Assembly (NCBI GenBank): GCA_021770065.1
Contig: JAETRR010000003.1
Location: 62,001-126,000 of the forward strand
DNA: 64,000 nucleotides
Direction of reading: 5' to 3'
DNA from: Lachnoclostridium sp.
GTDB taxonomy: Bacteria > Bacillota > Clostridia > Lachnospirales > Lachnospiraceae
Each line of letters starts with the position of its first letter. Position 1 is the first letter of the stretch. Made by a program: the position numbers and the translations under genes. A model generated the notes under the pieces. The model saw only the letters and a list, made by a program, of their open reading frames with translations. It was not told the DNA's origin and did not search any database. Below, one piece after another: positions 42,593-51,121 of the stretch.

Positions 42593-44077
42593 ATGAAGGC
42601 GATTATTGTTTTTTACGATACCTTGAACCGCCGATATCTTCCCTGCTATAATCCGGAGACAACGACCATTGCCCCCAATTTTACAAGGCTTTCCCGGCAC
42701 AGCGTCCGTTTTGAGAACAGTTATGTAGGGTCTATGCCCTGTATCCCGGCACGTAGGGAACTGCACACGGGCCGTTACAATTTCCTTCATCGGGAATGGG
42801 GGCCGTTGGAACCTTTTGACGACTCTATGCCGGAGCTTCTGAAGGAAAACGGCGTTTACACACATTTGATATCGGATCATCTGCATTACTGGGAAGATGG
42901 AGGGAGCAATTACCACACACGCTATTCGTCCTGGGAAATTATCCGGGGACAGGAAGGGGATCACTGGAAAGGGCAGAAAGCAGATCCTGAGATTCCTCCG
43001 GTGGTCAAGGTGCCCCAGAAGCAGCAAGGAGGCGGAACCTCCGGCCTGTGGCGGTATGACTGGGTAAACCGTCAGCATATTAAGGAGGAGAAAGATTTCC
43101 CTCAGACAAAATGTTTTGACCGGGCGTGTGAATTTTTGGAAATTAACCATGGGGAGGATAACTGGCTGCTTCATCTGGAAACCTTTGATCCACATGAACC
43201 CTTTTATGTACCGCAGAAATATCTCGATATGTATCCTGAGGAGTATGAGGGGAAGCATTTTGACTGGCCGAGAGGAACTGCAGAGGAATCAGCAGAGGAG
43301 ATTGCCCACTGCCGCAGGCAGTACCAGGCGCTGGTGACCATGTGTGATCATAATCTAGGGCGGATACTGGATATGATGGATCGCTATGAGCTGTGGGAGG
43401 ATACCATGCTGATTGTAGGTACGGACCATGGTTTCCTTTTGGCTGAACACGGTTATTGGGGGAAGAATCAGATGCCTTATTACAATGAGGTGGCTCATAC
43501 GCCGTTATTTATCTGGGATCCTCGCTTTAGGGAGCAGAATGTTTTACGCCAGTCTTTGGTGCAGATGATTGACTGGATGCCTACCCTGCTTCACTATTTT
43601 CATACACCGATTCCCGGGGATGTGCAGGGAAGTGTGCTGGATGATGTGATTCAAAAAGACACTCCCAATCGGGAGTATGCACTATATGGCGTATTCAGCG
43701 GACATGTGAATATCACGGACGGCGATTATGCTTATATGCGTGCGCCGCTGCCGGAGAAGGTTGACGAGATTTATAATTACACTCTGGAGCCCCGGCATAT
43801 GAACAGCCGGTTTAGTCCGGAGGAGATGCGGACGGCTGTCCTGGTTCCGCCATTTTCATTTACGAAAGGCTGCCCTGTTTTGAAGATTAAAAGTAAAGAT
43901 AAATATAAAGTGGGGCGCTTTGGCACGAGGCTGTATGATCTGAAGAAGGATCCGGAGGAAAAAACGCCTATTCGGAATGAAGAGGTGGAAAAGAGGATGA
44001 TCCGTGCCATGATCCGGGCGATGAAGGATAATGATTGTCCCCGGGAGCAGTTCGAACGTCTGGGACTTAAGGTATAA
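42593..44077 (+). CDS. Sulfatase, cytosolic, Cys type
   Basis: About 494 residues, alkaline phosphatase-like fold. The formylglycine motif is Cys50-Ile-Pro-Ala-Arg54 in SMPCIPARRELHTGR, the Cys-type form CxPAR that anaerobic maturases modify. Metal and catalytic residues appear in FYDTLNRRYLPCY at the N terminus, LETFDPHEPFYVP, and GTDHGFLLAEHGYWGKN. There is no signal peptide, while most gut bacterial sulfatases are exported. ATG 42593 is 2 bp after the IIB stop, with AAAGGA ahead. Together with the PTS this suggests desulfation after uptake and phosphorylation. The maturase is at 38428, and the probable sulfate exporter follows 7 bp downstream. Confidence 0.93.
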   Translation: MKAIIVFYDTLNRRYLPCYNPETTTIAPNFTRLSRHSVRFENSYVGSMPCIPARRELHTGRYNFLHREWGPLEPFDDSMPELLKENGVYTHLISDHLHYWEDGGSNYHTRYSSWEIIRGQEGDHWKGQKADPEIPPVVKVPQKQQGGGTSGLWRYDWVNRQHIKEEKDFPQTKCFDRACEFLEINHGEDNWLLHLETFDPHEPFYVPQKYLDMYPEEYEGKHFDWPRGTAEESAEEIAHCRRQYQALVTMCDHNLGRILDMMDRYELWEDTMLIVGTDHGFLLAEHGYWGKNQMPYYNEVAHTPLFIWDPRFREQNVLRQSLVQMIDWMPTLLHYFHTPIPGDVQGSVLDDVIQKDTPNREYALYGVFSGHVNITDGDYAYMRAPLPEKVDEIYNYTLEPRHMNSRFSPEEMRTAVLVPPFSFTKGCPVLKIKSKDKYKVGRFGTRLYDLKKDPEEKTPIRNEEVEKRMIRAMIRAMKDNDCPREQFERLGLKV

Positions 44078-44084
44078 ATAGACG

Positions 44085-44861
44085 ATGAGGATATTTTTCA
44101 GTTTTATCATTTGTGTGGCGGCTACGATCATCGGCGGCATCAGCGGTGTGGGAGGAGGAGTCATTATCAAACCGGTTATGGATGCGGTGTCTGGGATGTC
44201 CGTATCTTCTATCAGCTTTCTTTCTGGCTGTACGGTTCTGGGTATGTCGACTGCTTCTATGATAAACAGCAGGAATGGGGAAGTCAGAATTGATAGATGC
44301 AGGGGAACGCTTCTGGCCGTCGGTGCGGCGGCCGGAGGCGTAACAGGGAAGGAGCTTTTTGAGTGTGCGGCTTCTGCAGGAGGTTCTGGTATTCACGTGG
44401 TGCAGCAGGTTTTGATGGTGGTTGTGACACTTGGGGTTTTGGTTTATACGGTTTATAGCGGGCGGATACATACTCTTAAAGTGGAAAATAAAGCTGTCTG
44501 TGTACTGATAGGTCTGGTGCTTGGCGGTGTGTCCGCTTTTCTGGGAATTGGCGGAGGACCCGTTAATCTTGCGGTTCTTTATTACTTTTTTTCTATGGAC
44601 AGTAAGACGGCAGCGATGAATTCTTTGTATATTATTTTCTTTTCCCAGAGCACCAGTCTTTTGAATACGTTGATTCGGGGCAATGTACCGGAATTTCAGT
44701 GGAGTATTCTGCTCACTATGGTGATGGGCGGAATTCTGGGCGGCATAATTGGGAGATGGGTGAGCGAACGGATGGATAACAGAGGGGTTGAGAGGTTTTT
44801 TCGGGGGCTGTTGGTGGTGATTGCTGGGATTAGTTTTTATAATCTCTGGTGTTTGATTTAG
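44085..44861 (+). CDS. TauE/SafE family sulfite/sulfonate/sulfate exporter-like protein
   Basis: 258 residues, two repeats of a four-helix unit. The repeated glycine-rich starts are ATIIGGISGVGGGVIIKPVMDA near 13-34 and GVSAFLGIGGGPVNLAVLYYFF near 145-166, the family signature. Members are linked to transport of sulfur oxyanions and organosulfonates across the membrane. It starts 7 bp after the sulfatase stop, with a poor ribosome site, so it is likely translated by coupling. Removal of sulfate or sulfite produced inside the cell by the cytosolic sulfatase is the likely role, inferred from position. A family C palindrome follows. Confidence 0.88.
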   Translation: MRIFFSFIICVAATIIGGISGVGGGVIIKPVMDAVSGMSVSSISFLSGCTVLGMSTASMINSRNGEVRIDRCRGTLLAVGAAAGGVTGKELFECAASAGGSGIHVVQQVLMVVVTLGVLVYTVYSGRIHTLKVENKAVCVLIGLVLGGVSAFLGIGGGPVNLAVLYYFFSMDSKTAAMNSLYIIFFSQSTSLLNTLIRGNVPEFQWSILLTMVMGGILGGIIGRWVSERMDNRGVERFFRGLLVVIAGISFYNLWCLI

Positions 44862-44889
44862 TTTGTATCAGGTTGATAGATTGATTGTC

Positions 44890-45077
44890 GGGGGCGGAGG
44901 TGCTGCAAAATAAGGCAGCAGACATTTCCATATCCGTTGTTCGGACGGTTCTCGTACACATTGTCTGCTCTGAGCGAACATTGCTTAGGCAATATCCGCC
45001 CATATCAGACAGTGTATACGCGAACAGCCAGACACTGGATATTGGAAATGCCTGCTGCCTTATTTTGCAGTACCCCC
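44890..45077. repeat. Family C palindrome, copy 2
   Basis: CTGCAAAATAAGGCAGCAG in the left arm pairs perfectly with CTGCTGCCTTATTTTGCAG in the right arm (about 45050-45070), with GGGGG/CCCCC at the ends and CATTTCC/GGAAATG, TATCC/GGATA inside. Its reverse complement aligns with copy 1 at 31736 over almost the whole length, but the outer arms differ in sequence while remaining paired. It occupies most of the 300-bp gap between the TauE gene and the sigma factor gene. Confidence 0.88.
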
Positions 45078-45129
45078 TGTTTTTAGAAAAATATTTTGTC
45101 TTTTTGTGACATATGCTGTTCTTTAAAAG

Positions 45130-45135
45130 TATAAT
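45130..45135 (+). promoter_or_regulatory. -10 element of the sigma factor operon
   Basis: TATAAT at 45130-45135 about 27 bp before the sigma factor ATG. The -35 is poor; TGACAT near 45107 with a 17-bp spacer is the best match. Confidence 0.45.
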
Positions 45136-45161
45136 AGGTACAGGCCTGGAAGGAGGAGCAT

Positions 45162-45800
45162 ATGAATCGGGAGACTAAGCGGAAGCAGCAGATAGAAGCT
45201 CTGATTTTAAAATACGAAAAAACGGTATATAAGCTGGCTTATTCTTATATGAAGAATAAGCAGGATACTGACGACATTTATCAGGAGGTCTTCCTGCGGT
45301 TTTTCCGGAAGAAACCGGAGTTTGAAAGCGGGGAACACGAGAAAGCCTGGTTTATCCGAACTACCATCAACTGTTGTAAGAGCTATTTTCTGTCAGGATG
45401 GGTGAAGCGGACTTGCGGCCTGGAAGAACGTACCATGGGTCAGGAGGACAGCTATGAAATGGGAGAACGAAGCGAGCTCTTTTATGCGGTGATGGATCTT
45501 CCTGTGAAGTACCGGACAGTGATACACCTTTTTTACTATGAGGGATATACGGTAAGGGAGATAGCGGAGCTTCTGGATGAGAAGGTGACTACCGTTACCA
45601 CCCGGCTGAGCCGGGGAAGGGAGCAGCTTCGTGAGGTGCTGGATGCGGATGCGGCCGGGGAACCGGGGACGGTAAAAGCGATTCATCATGGCCGGCCGGG
45701 AACGGGCAGAACAGGCGACCTGGGCAGCAGAAACCGGGAGACTAAGGAGACCGGGGGACTGTCAATGGCTGGACAAAAGGGAACCTGTATCAGGTATTAG
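45162..45800 (+). CDS. ECF-type RNA polymerase sigma factor
   Basis: 212 residues of the sigma-70 family, short ECF-like form. Region 2 lies near 10-75 with YKLAYSYMKNKQDTDDIYQEVFLRFFRKKP and AWFIRTTINCCKSYF. Region 4 lies near 105-160 with LPVKYRTVIHLFYYEGYTVREIAELLDEKVTTVTTRLSRGREQLR. After residue 165 comes a Gly/Arg/Thr-rich tail of about 45 residues that is not part of the family and looks disordered. GAAGGAGG is upstream of the ATG. The next gene, 18 bp on, encodes a DUF4179 membrane protein that is probably its anti-sigma factor. Confidence 0.92.
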   Translation: MNRETKRKQQIEALILKYEKTVYKLAYSYMKNKQDTDDIYQEVFLRFFRKKPEFESGEHEKAWFIRTTINCCKSYFLSGWVKRTCGLEERTMGQEDSYEMGERSELFYAVMDLPVKYRTVIHLFYYEGYTVREIAELLDEKVTTVTTRLSRGREQLREVLDADAAGEPGTVKAIHHGRPGTGRTGDLGSRNRETKETGGLSMAGQKGTCIRY

Positions 45801-45818
45801 AAAAGGAGGAGTGCGGAT

Positions 45819-47399
45819 ATGAGTATAAAAGGATATAAGAATGCATTTTCAGGGATAGAGCCCTCTAAGGAGCTGCACGACTCTTTGCTTTATGCAGTTT
45901 TGAATGAGGAGAATGAGATGAAAATGGAAGATAGAGGAAGAAAGCAGATGAAACGCGGCGTGCATATCAGGCATGTAAGGCCCAGGCTGATTGCGGCCTG
46001 TGCGGCAGTGATGATTCTCTGCGTGTCTATGACAGCGGCGGCGGCCTTTGACTTAAATGAGATTTTTCAAGGTTTCTTTAAAAAAGAGACAGCGTCGGAA
46101 AAGGGTGGAAATGAGGTGTCAGCGGAGCCCCTTAAGGCAGGAGATGATTTTCTTGCAAGTGCCGGAAATGTGATCCATGAGGAGGCCGCCGGAAACGGCC
46201 TCAGGCTGACTCTCCGGGGAACCGTAGGAGACGGAAATGTCCTTTATGCGGCTCTTGATGTGGAGACAGAGGATGGAAGCCCCTTCAATACCGGGCAGGA
46301 AGGGATCGTGCAGTCCTATCAGTTTGAAGAGGTGATGCTGGAGGGCGAGGCAATCGCAGGCAACGGGCTTGATCGGCGTTACTGCGGCCTGGAGCGGATT
46401 GATGACGGCAGCGTGCCGGGCAAGGCAACCTTTTTGATGTCGGAGATTTTTGAGAATGATTTGAAAGGGAAGGAAATCAAAATGTCCCTCAGAAATCTTA
46501 TGGCGGAGAGCAATGAGATTGTTGACATGGGTATGGATAAGACCGTCTGGGAGCTGATGCAGGAGTTTGAGCCTCTTAAGATCCGGGAAGCGGAAGGAGA
46601 CGGCGGTTTTGTTGTAATAAATGGCTGCAGCACGGAAGAGGATGCAGAGGGGAATGTGAATGCCCATGAGAGTTTTATGGTGGAAAAGACCGATAAGCGG
46701 ATTGCTTTTTCCTCCACCTACCCGGAAGCACGGATTTCGAACCTGGGCATCTGGAAAGGCCAGTATGAGGATAACCTTATTGTCAATATAGATTTAGGGG
46801 GAGAGCTTGACTGGGATCTCCTGGATCAGAAACCTTTGATCGTAGTAGATCGCCGCAGCGGACAGGTACTGGGCGAGGGAGCAGGAGCCGCAGCGATTGG
46901 AAATGGCGCAGAGGAGGAATACTTCCCAGGCATGGAGGGCCAGGCGGATATTGTGGGAGACGATTATATTTCCTGTCGTTATTGCTTTAACAATATCGGG
47001 GAGAACCAGGCGAAAAACGCGGTCTTTGCCCTGGGAGGAGACGGTTCCTATGATGAATTGTTCGGCGGTGAGTGGACTTTAAGTTTCACCGTGGACTATG
47101 AGGACACTATGAAAACCTGGGAATTGAAGGAAACAGCTTCCATCGGAAATGCAGAGATCAAAAAAGTTCAGATTTCGCCCGTGTCCGCCGTGGTGGAATA
47201 CGACACATTGTCGGATGAAGAGGTGGAATTTGAGGATATTTCTCTGAAGCTTAAGGATGGAAATGAGGTGAAGTGGAATGCCATGAGCTGGGATTCCGGG
47301 GAAGACGGAACAAAATCCTTAAGGGCGCTCTGGAAGAGCGTGGTGGATTTGGAGGAGGTTGAGGCTATTGTGGTGAATGGGACGGAGATTTTTCTATAA
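45819..47399 (+). CDS. DUF4179 domain protein, probable anti-sigma factor
   Basis: 526 residues. The N-terminal cytosolic part of about 55 residues (NAFSGIEPSKELHDSLLYAVLNEE) is followed by one transmembrane helix, LIAACAAVMILCVSMTAAAAF near 57-77, and a large extracellular domain. DUF4179 proteins are usually encoded after ECF sigma genes and are taken to be their membrane-bound regulators. The extracellular part is mostly beta-rich with many acidic residues and unknown ligand. AAAAGGAGG precedes the ATG. The 316 bp after its stop hold a terminator at 47527 and the fhs leader. Confidence 0.85.
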   Translation: MSIKGYKNAFSGIEPSKELHDSLLYAVLNEENEMKMEDRGRKQMKRGVHIRHVRPRLIAACAAVMILCVSMTAAAAFDLNEIFQGFFKKETASEKGGNEVSAEPLKAGDDFLASAGNVIHEEAAGNGLRLTLRGTVGDGNVLYAALDVETEDGSPFNTGQEGIVQSYQFEEVMLEGEAIAGNGLDRRYCGLERIDDGSVPGKATFLMSEIFENDLKGKEIKMSLRNLMAESNEIVDMGMDKTVWELMQEFEPLKIREAEGDGGFVVINGCSTEEDAEGNVNAHESFMVEKTDKRIAFSSTYPEARISNLGIWKGQYEDNLIVNIDLGGELDWDLLDQKPLIVVDRRSGQVLGEGAGAAAIGNGAEEEYFPGMEGQADIVGDDYISCRYCFNNIGENQAKNAVFALGGDGSYDELFGGEWTLSFTVDYEDTMKTWELKETASIGNAEIKKVQISPVSAVVEYDTLSDEEVEFEDISLKLKDGNEVKWNAMSWDSGEDGTKSLRALWKSVVDLEEVEAIVVNGTEIFL

Positions 47400-47526
47400 A
47401 AGATAGGCCGAGTTTGTATATTATTTAATCTGGCAACTATATTCTAAAGGAATTTTGAGCAAAATAAACAGGAGTATTGCGGCTTTTAGAAAAAACTCTA
47501 TACTTAAATGCACATGCTAAGACAAG

Positions 47527-47562
47527 AAACATCCGACAGTTTGTATGATTGCCGGATGTTTT
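47527..47562 (+). terminator. Terminator after the DUF4179 gene
   Basis: AACATCCG (47528-47535) pairs with CGGATGTT (47553-47560), followed by TTTT. It overlaps the -35 region of the fhs promoter. Confidence 0.8.
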
Positions 47563-47577
47563 CCTGTGGAATATAAT
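47549..47577 (+). promoter_or_regulatory. fhs promoter
   Basis: TTGCCG (47549-47554) and TATAAT (47572-47577), 17-bp spacer. The leader to the fhs ATG is about 130 nt and includes the family D single unit. Confidence 0.6.
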
Positions 47578-47644
47578 GGGGACAAGGTAGGTAAGGACAG
47601 TGCATCCTGGATTGTTAAATTATCTACAAATTAAAACCTAAGAA

Positions 47645-47682
47645 GGAAATACCCTATGGGTATACCTCTATACCCAAAAAAA
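47645..47682 (+). repeat. Single family D unit in the fhs leader
   Basis: GGAAATACCCTATGGGTATA, then CCTCTATACCCAAAAAAAT. Aligned with the dctQ-dctM 51-bp unit (GGAAACACCCTTCGGGTATA, then CCTATATGCACAAAAAGCAT) most positions match, including GGGTATACCT. The dyads ACCC/GGGT around a 3-nt loop and GGGTATA/TATACCC are possible, mutually exclusive folds about 35 nt before the fhs start. Confidence 0.6.
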
Positions 47683-47715
47683 TACGGGTGGATCAAAGAA
47701 AGGAGACGTTTCGAA

Positions 47716-49404
47716 ATGGGATTCAAAACAGACATCGAAATTGCACAGGAGACAGTCATGCAGCCGATCACGGAGATCGCAGCAAAGGCAGGAATTGACG
47801 ACAAGTATCTGGAGCAGTACGGAAAGTACAAAGCAAAGATTGACTACAATTTGCTGAAAGAGACCAATGCTGAGGATGGAAAGCTGATTCTGGTAACAGC
47901 TATCAATCCCACACCGGCAGGCGAGGGAAAGACAACGACCTCCGTTGGCTTGGCAGACGGACTTCAGAAAATTGGCAAGAAGGTTATGGTAGCCCTTCGT
48001 GAGCCGTCTCTTGGACCGGTATTTGGCGTTAAGGGCGGAGCAGCAGGCGGCGGATATGCGCAGGTAGTTCCCATGGAGGATATCAACCTTCACTTCACCG
48101 GTGACTTCCACGCAATCGGCGCAGCTAACAACCTGCTGGCAGCTATGATTGACAACCATATTTTCCAGGGCAATGCTCTTAATATTGACCCCAGAAAGAT
48201 CACCTGGAGAAGATGTGTGGATATGAATGACCGTCAGCTTCGTAACGTTGTGGATGGTCTTGGCGGAAAGACGAACGGAATGCCCAGGGAGGACGGCTAT
48301 GACATTACCGTGGCTTCCGAGATCATGGCAGTTCTGTGTCTGGCAAGCGACATCACTGACTTAAAGGAGAGACTTGCAAGAATCATCGTTGGATATACAT
48401 ATGGAAAGGCCTCTGAGCAGAAGCCCGTTACCGCCGGCGATCTGAACGCACAGGGCGCTATGGCAGCTCTTCTTAAGGATGCCCTGAAGCCGAATCTGGT
48501 TCAGACTCTGGAGCACACACCGGCTATCGTTCACGGCGGACCCTTCGCAAACATTGCTCACGGCTGCAACTCTGTGACAGCTACCAAGATGGCATTAAAG
48601 CTGGCTGACTACACTGTTACCGAGGCAGGCTTCGGTGCAGATCTGGGTGCTGAGAAGTTCCTGGATATCAAGTGCCGTATGGCAGGCCTTAAGCCCAACG
48701 CAGTTGTTATCGTAGCAACTGTACGCGCCCTTAAGTACAACGGCGGCGTTCCCAAGGCAGACCTTAACAATGAGAACCTGGAGGCTCTGGAGAAGGGACT
48801 TCCGAACCTTCTGAAGCACGTAAGCAACATTACCAACGTATATAAGCTGCCCTGCGTAGTTGCTATCAATGAGTTCCCGACCGATACTCAGGCGGAGCTT
48901 GATCTGGTAGAGAAGAAGTGCAAGGAGCTGGGTGTAAATGTTGTTCTTTCCCAGGTATGGGCAAAGGGTGGCGAAGGCGGCATGAAGCTGGCTGAGGAAA
49001 TAGTACGTCTCTGCGAGCAGCCGAACGACAGCTTCTCCTACTCCTATGAGCTTGAGGGAAGCATCGAGGATAAGCTGAATGCAATCGTTACCAAGATCTA
49101 TGGCGGAAAGAGAGTTGTCCTGACCGCAAACGCTCAGAAGCAGGCTAAGGAGCTTGAGGCGCTTGGATTTGGCAACTGCCCCATCTGCGTGGCAAAGACC
49201 CAGTACAGCCTGACAGACGATCAGACAAAGCTGGGCGCTCCCCAGGATTTCGAGGTTACCGTGCGCAATCTGAAGATTTCTGCAGGTGCAGGCTTTATCG
49301 TAGCCCTGACCGGCGAGATCATGACCATGCCCGGACTTCCCAAGGTTCCGGCAGCAGAGCGTATTGATGTGGACGAGACAGGAAAGATCTCCGGTCTGTT
49401 CTAA
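47716..49404 (+). CDS. fhs: Formate--tetrahydrofolate ligase
   Basis: About 562 residues, the usual length. It makes 10-formyl-THF from formate, ATP and THF. The ATP-binding loop is visible in [24 protein letters not shown] near 67-90; further markers are [36 protein letters not shown] and the potassium/formate region [18 protein letters not shown] 47716 is preceded by AAAGGAG; the longer frame from 47656 reads the family D unit. Codon use is strongly biased toward a small set, as in highly expressed genes. It heads the operon fhs-fchA-folD, which handles one-carbon units as in purine synthesis, glycine metabolism or the acetogenic methyl branch. Confidence 0.97.
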   Translation: MGFKTDIEIAQETVMQPITEIAAKAGIDDKYLEQYGKYKAKIDYNLLKETNAEDGKLILVTAINPTPAGEGKTTTSVGLADGLQKIGKKVMVALREPSLGPVFGVKGGAAGGGYAQVVPMEDINLHFTGDFHAIGAANNLLAAMIDNHIFQGNALNIDPRKITWRRCVDMNDRQLRNVVDGLGGKTNGMPREDGYDITVASEIMAVLCLASDITDLKERLARIIVGYTYGKASEQKPVTAGDLNAQGAMAALLKDALKPNLVQTLEHTPAIVHGGPFANIAHGCNSVTATKMALKLADYTVTEAGFGADLGAEKFLDIKCRMAGLKPNAVVIVATVRALKYNGGVPKADLNNENLEALEKGLPNLLKHVSNITNVYKLPCVVAINEFPTDTQAELDLVEKKCKELGVNVVLSQVWAKGGEGGMKLAEEIVRLCEQPNDSFSYSYELEGSIEDKLNAIVTKIYGGKRVVLTANAQKQAKELEALGFGNCPICVAKTQYSLTDDQTKLGAPQDFEVTVRNLKISAGAGFIVALTGEIMTMPGLPKVPAAERIDVDETGKISGLF

Positions 49405-49507
49405 GCAAAGACTTACATTATAAACCTGATAAGAACACAGTCGGGAAGGACCTTACAGGCCCTTCCTGCTTGTGGGTAAAGCAGATTATAAAAATAGGAG
49501 AACGAAT

Positions 49508-50137
49508 ATGGGATTTTCAACCAGCAAATGTGATGAATTTGTAGAGGTTCTGGCTTCCAAGGCTCCCGTACCGGGCGGCGGCGGAGCTTCCGCACTGGTA
49601 GCGGCGGTAGGTACGGCTCTCGGCAACATGGTAGGCAGCCTGACCGTAGGAAAGAAAAAATATGCGGATGTAGAGGAAGAAATGTATGCTTTAAAGGATA
49701 AGGCAACGGCCCTTCAGGCGGATTTCCTGCGTCTGATTGATCGGGATGCAGAAGTGTTTGAGCCCTTGTCCAAGGCATACGGGATGCCCAGAGAGACTGA
49801 GGAGGAGAAGGCAGAAAAGGCCCGTGTTATGGCGATAGTTCTGAAAGACGCCTGCTCCGTTCCTATGGAGATTATGGAAAAGTGTTGCGAGGCCATTGAT
49901 CTTATCGTAGAGTTTGCAGCAAAGGGTTCTGCGTTGGCTATCAGCGATGCGGGCGTAGGCGTGGCATTTTGTAAGGCAGCTCTTTTGGGAGCATCTCTGA
50001 ATGTATTTATTAATACAAAGTCTATGGCAGACAAGGAGTATGCGGCAGAGCTTAACGCAAAGGCGGACGCTATGATCGAGAAATATACGAAGATTGCGGA
50101 TGAAGTATTTGCAGGCGTGAACGGAAGATTGAGATAA
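49508..50137 (+). CDS. fchA: Methenyltetrahydrofolate cyclohydrolase/cyclodeaminase
   Basis: About 209 residues, the usual size of the formiminotransferase-cyclodeaminase-like family (FchA/FTCD_C). It interconverts 10-formyl-THF and methenyl-THF or deaminates formimino-THF. Markers are EVLASKAPVPGGGGASALVAAVGTALGNMVGSL near 12-43, LIDRDAEVFEPLSKAY with the catalytic-site Asp, and AISDAGVGVAFCKAALLGASLNV. ATG 49508 follows AATAGGAG; the track of earlier codons has no ribosome site. Between fhs and folD it gives a complete route from formate to methylene-THF, partly redundant with the FolD cyclohydrolase activity. Confidence 0.93.
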   Translation: MGFSTSKCDEFVEVLASKAPVPGGGGASALVAAVGTALGNMVGSLTVGKKKYADVEEEMYALKDKATALQADFLRLIDRDAEVFEPLSKAYGMPRETEEEKAEKARVMAIVLKDACSVPMEIMEKCCEAIDLIVEFAAKGSALAISDAGVGVAFCKAALLGASLNVFINTKSMADKEYAAELNAKADAMIEKYTKIADEVFAGVNGRLR

Positions 50138-50160
50138 TTATTACGGAACTGGAATAGGAG
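50138..50160 (+). repeat. Family A tail, copy 6
   Basis: TTATTACGGAACTGGAATAG and GAG directly after the fchA stop. Only the closing arm and the tail are present, without a hairpin. AGGAG lies 9 nt before the folD ATG. Confidence 0.7.
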
Positions 50161-50169
50161 ATTGAGACA

Positions 50170-51021
50170 ATGGCAAAACAGTTATTAGGAAAAGAAGTAA
50201 CCGCTGCCTTAAATGAGAGAATCAAGGCAGATGTGGCAGCATTAAAGGAAAAGGGAGTAAACCCGACTCTGGGAATCATCCGTGTAGGCGAGCGTCCCGA
50301 CGATCTTTCCTATGAGAGAGGCGCAACCAAGCGCTGCGAGACACTGGGTGTAGAGTTCAAGAAATACCTGCTGCCTGCCGAAGTAACCCAGGAGGAGCTT
50401 TTAAAGGTCATCGAGGAAGTGAACAATGATGATAATATCCACGGTGTTTTGATGTTCCGTCCGCTTCCCAAACATATTGATCAGACTGTAGTTGAGAATG
50501 CATTGTCCGCGGAGAAAGACGTAGACTGCCAGACAGACGCTTCTCTTACAGGTGTATTTACCGGAAAGCAGATTGGCTTCCCGCCCTGTACACCCCAGGC
50601 CTGTATGGAGATTCTGGATCACTATGGAATCGACTGCACCGGAAAGAAAGCAGTCGTGATTGGCCGCTCTCTGGTAGTAGGAAAGCCTGCGGCAATGATG
50701 CTGATTAAGAAGAATGCTACCGTAACCATCTGCCATACCAGAACCAAGGATATGCCAAGCGTAACCCGTGAGGCAGAGATCCTTATTGTGGCTGCAGGCC
50801 GTGCAGGTGTAGTAGGAAAGGAGTATGTATCTCCGGGCCAGACTGTAATTGATGTAGGAATCAATGTAAATGAGGAAGGCAAGCTCTGCGGCGATGTGGC
50901 TTATGCAGAGGTAGAGCCTGTCGTAGAAGCTATCACTCCCGTACCGGGCGGCGTTGGAAGCGTAACAACTTCCGTACTGGTAGGCCATGTGGTAGAGGCC
51001 GCTAAGAGAAAGTATTTATAA
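50170..51021 (+). CDS. folD: Methylenetetrahydrofolate dehydrogenase/methenyl-THF cyclohydrolase
   Basis: 283 residues, the normal FolD length. A bifunctional enzyme linking methylene-, methenyl- and 10-formyl-THF. The catalytic region has VGERPDDLSYERGATKRCETLG, with the Tyr and Lys of the family, MFRPLPKHIDQ and KDVDCQTD. The NAD(P)-binding half has PCTPQACMEILDHYGID, VVIGRSLVVGKPAAMMLIKKNATVTICHTRT and DVGINVNEEGKLCGDV. In most FolD proteins the first motif is VGDDPAS; here it reads VGERPDD, a visible variant. The ribosome site comes from the short family A tail. A hairpin at about 51048-51096 follows. Confidence 0.95.
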   Translation: MAKQLLGKEVTAALNERIKADVAALKEKGVNPTLGIIRVGERPDDLSYERGATKRCETLGVEFKKYLLPAEVTQEELLKVIEEVNNDDNIHGVLMFRPLPKHIDQTVVENALSAEKDVDCQTDASLTGVFTGKQIGFPPCTPQACMEILDHYGIDCTGKKAVVIGRSLVVGKPAAMMLIKKNATVTICHTRTKDMPSVTREAEILIVAAGRAGVVGKEYVSPGQTVIDVGINVNEEGKLCGDVAYAEVEPVVEAITPVPGGVGSVTTSVLVGHVVEAAKRKYL

Positions 51022-51121
51022 GCAGAAGCGATATATTTTAGAGGAAAAAGAGTCTGGAATGTTCCAAGAATAATTGGAAGATTGCAGGCTCTCTTTATCC
51101 ATGCGGGCTTGTAAAGCCCGG

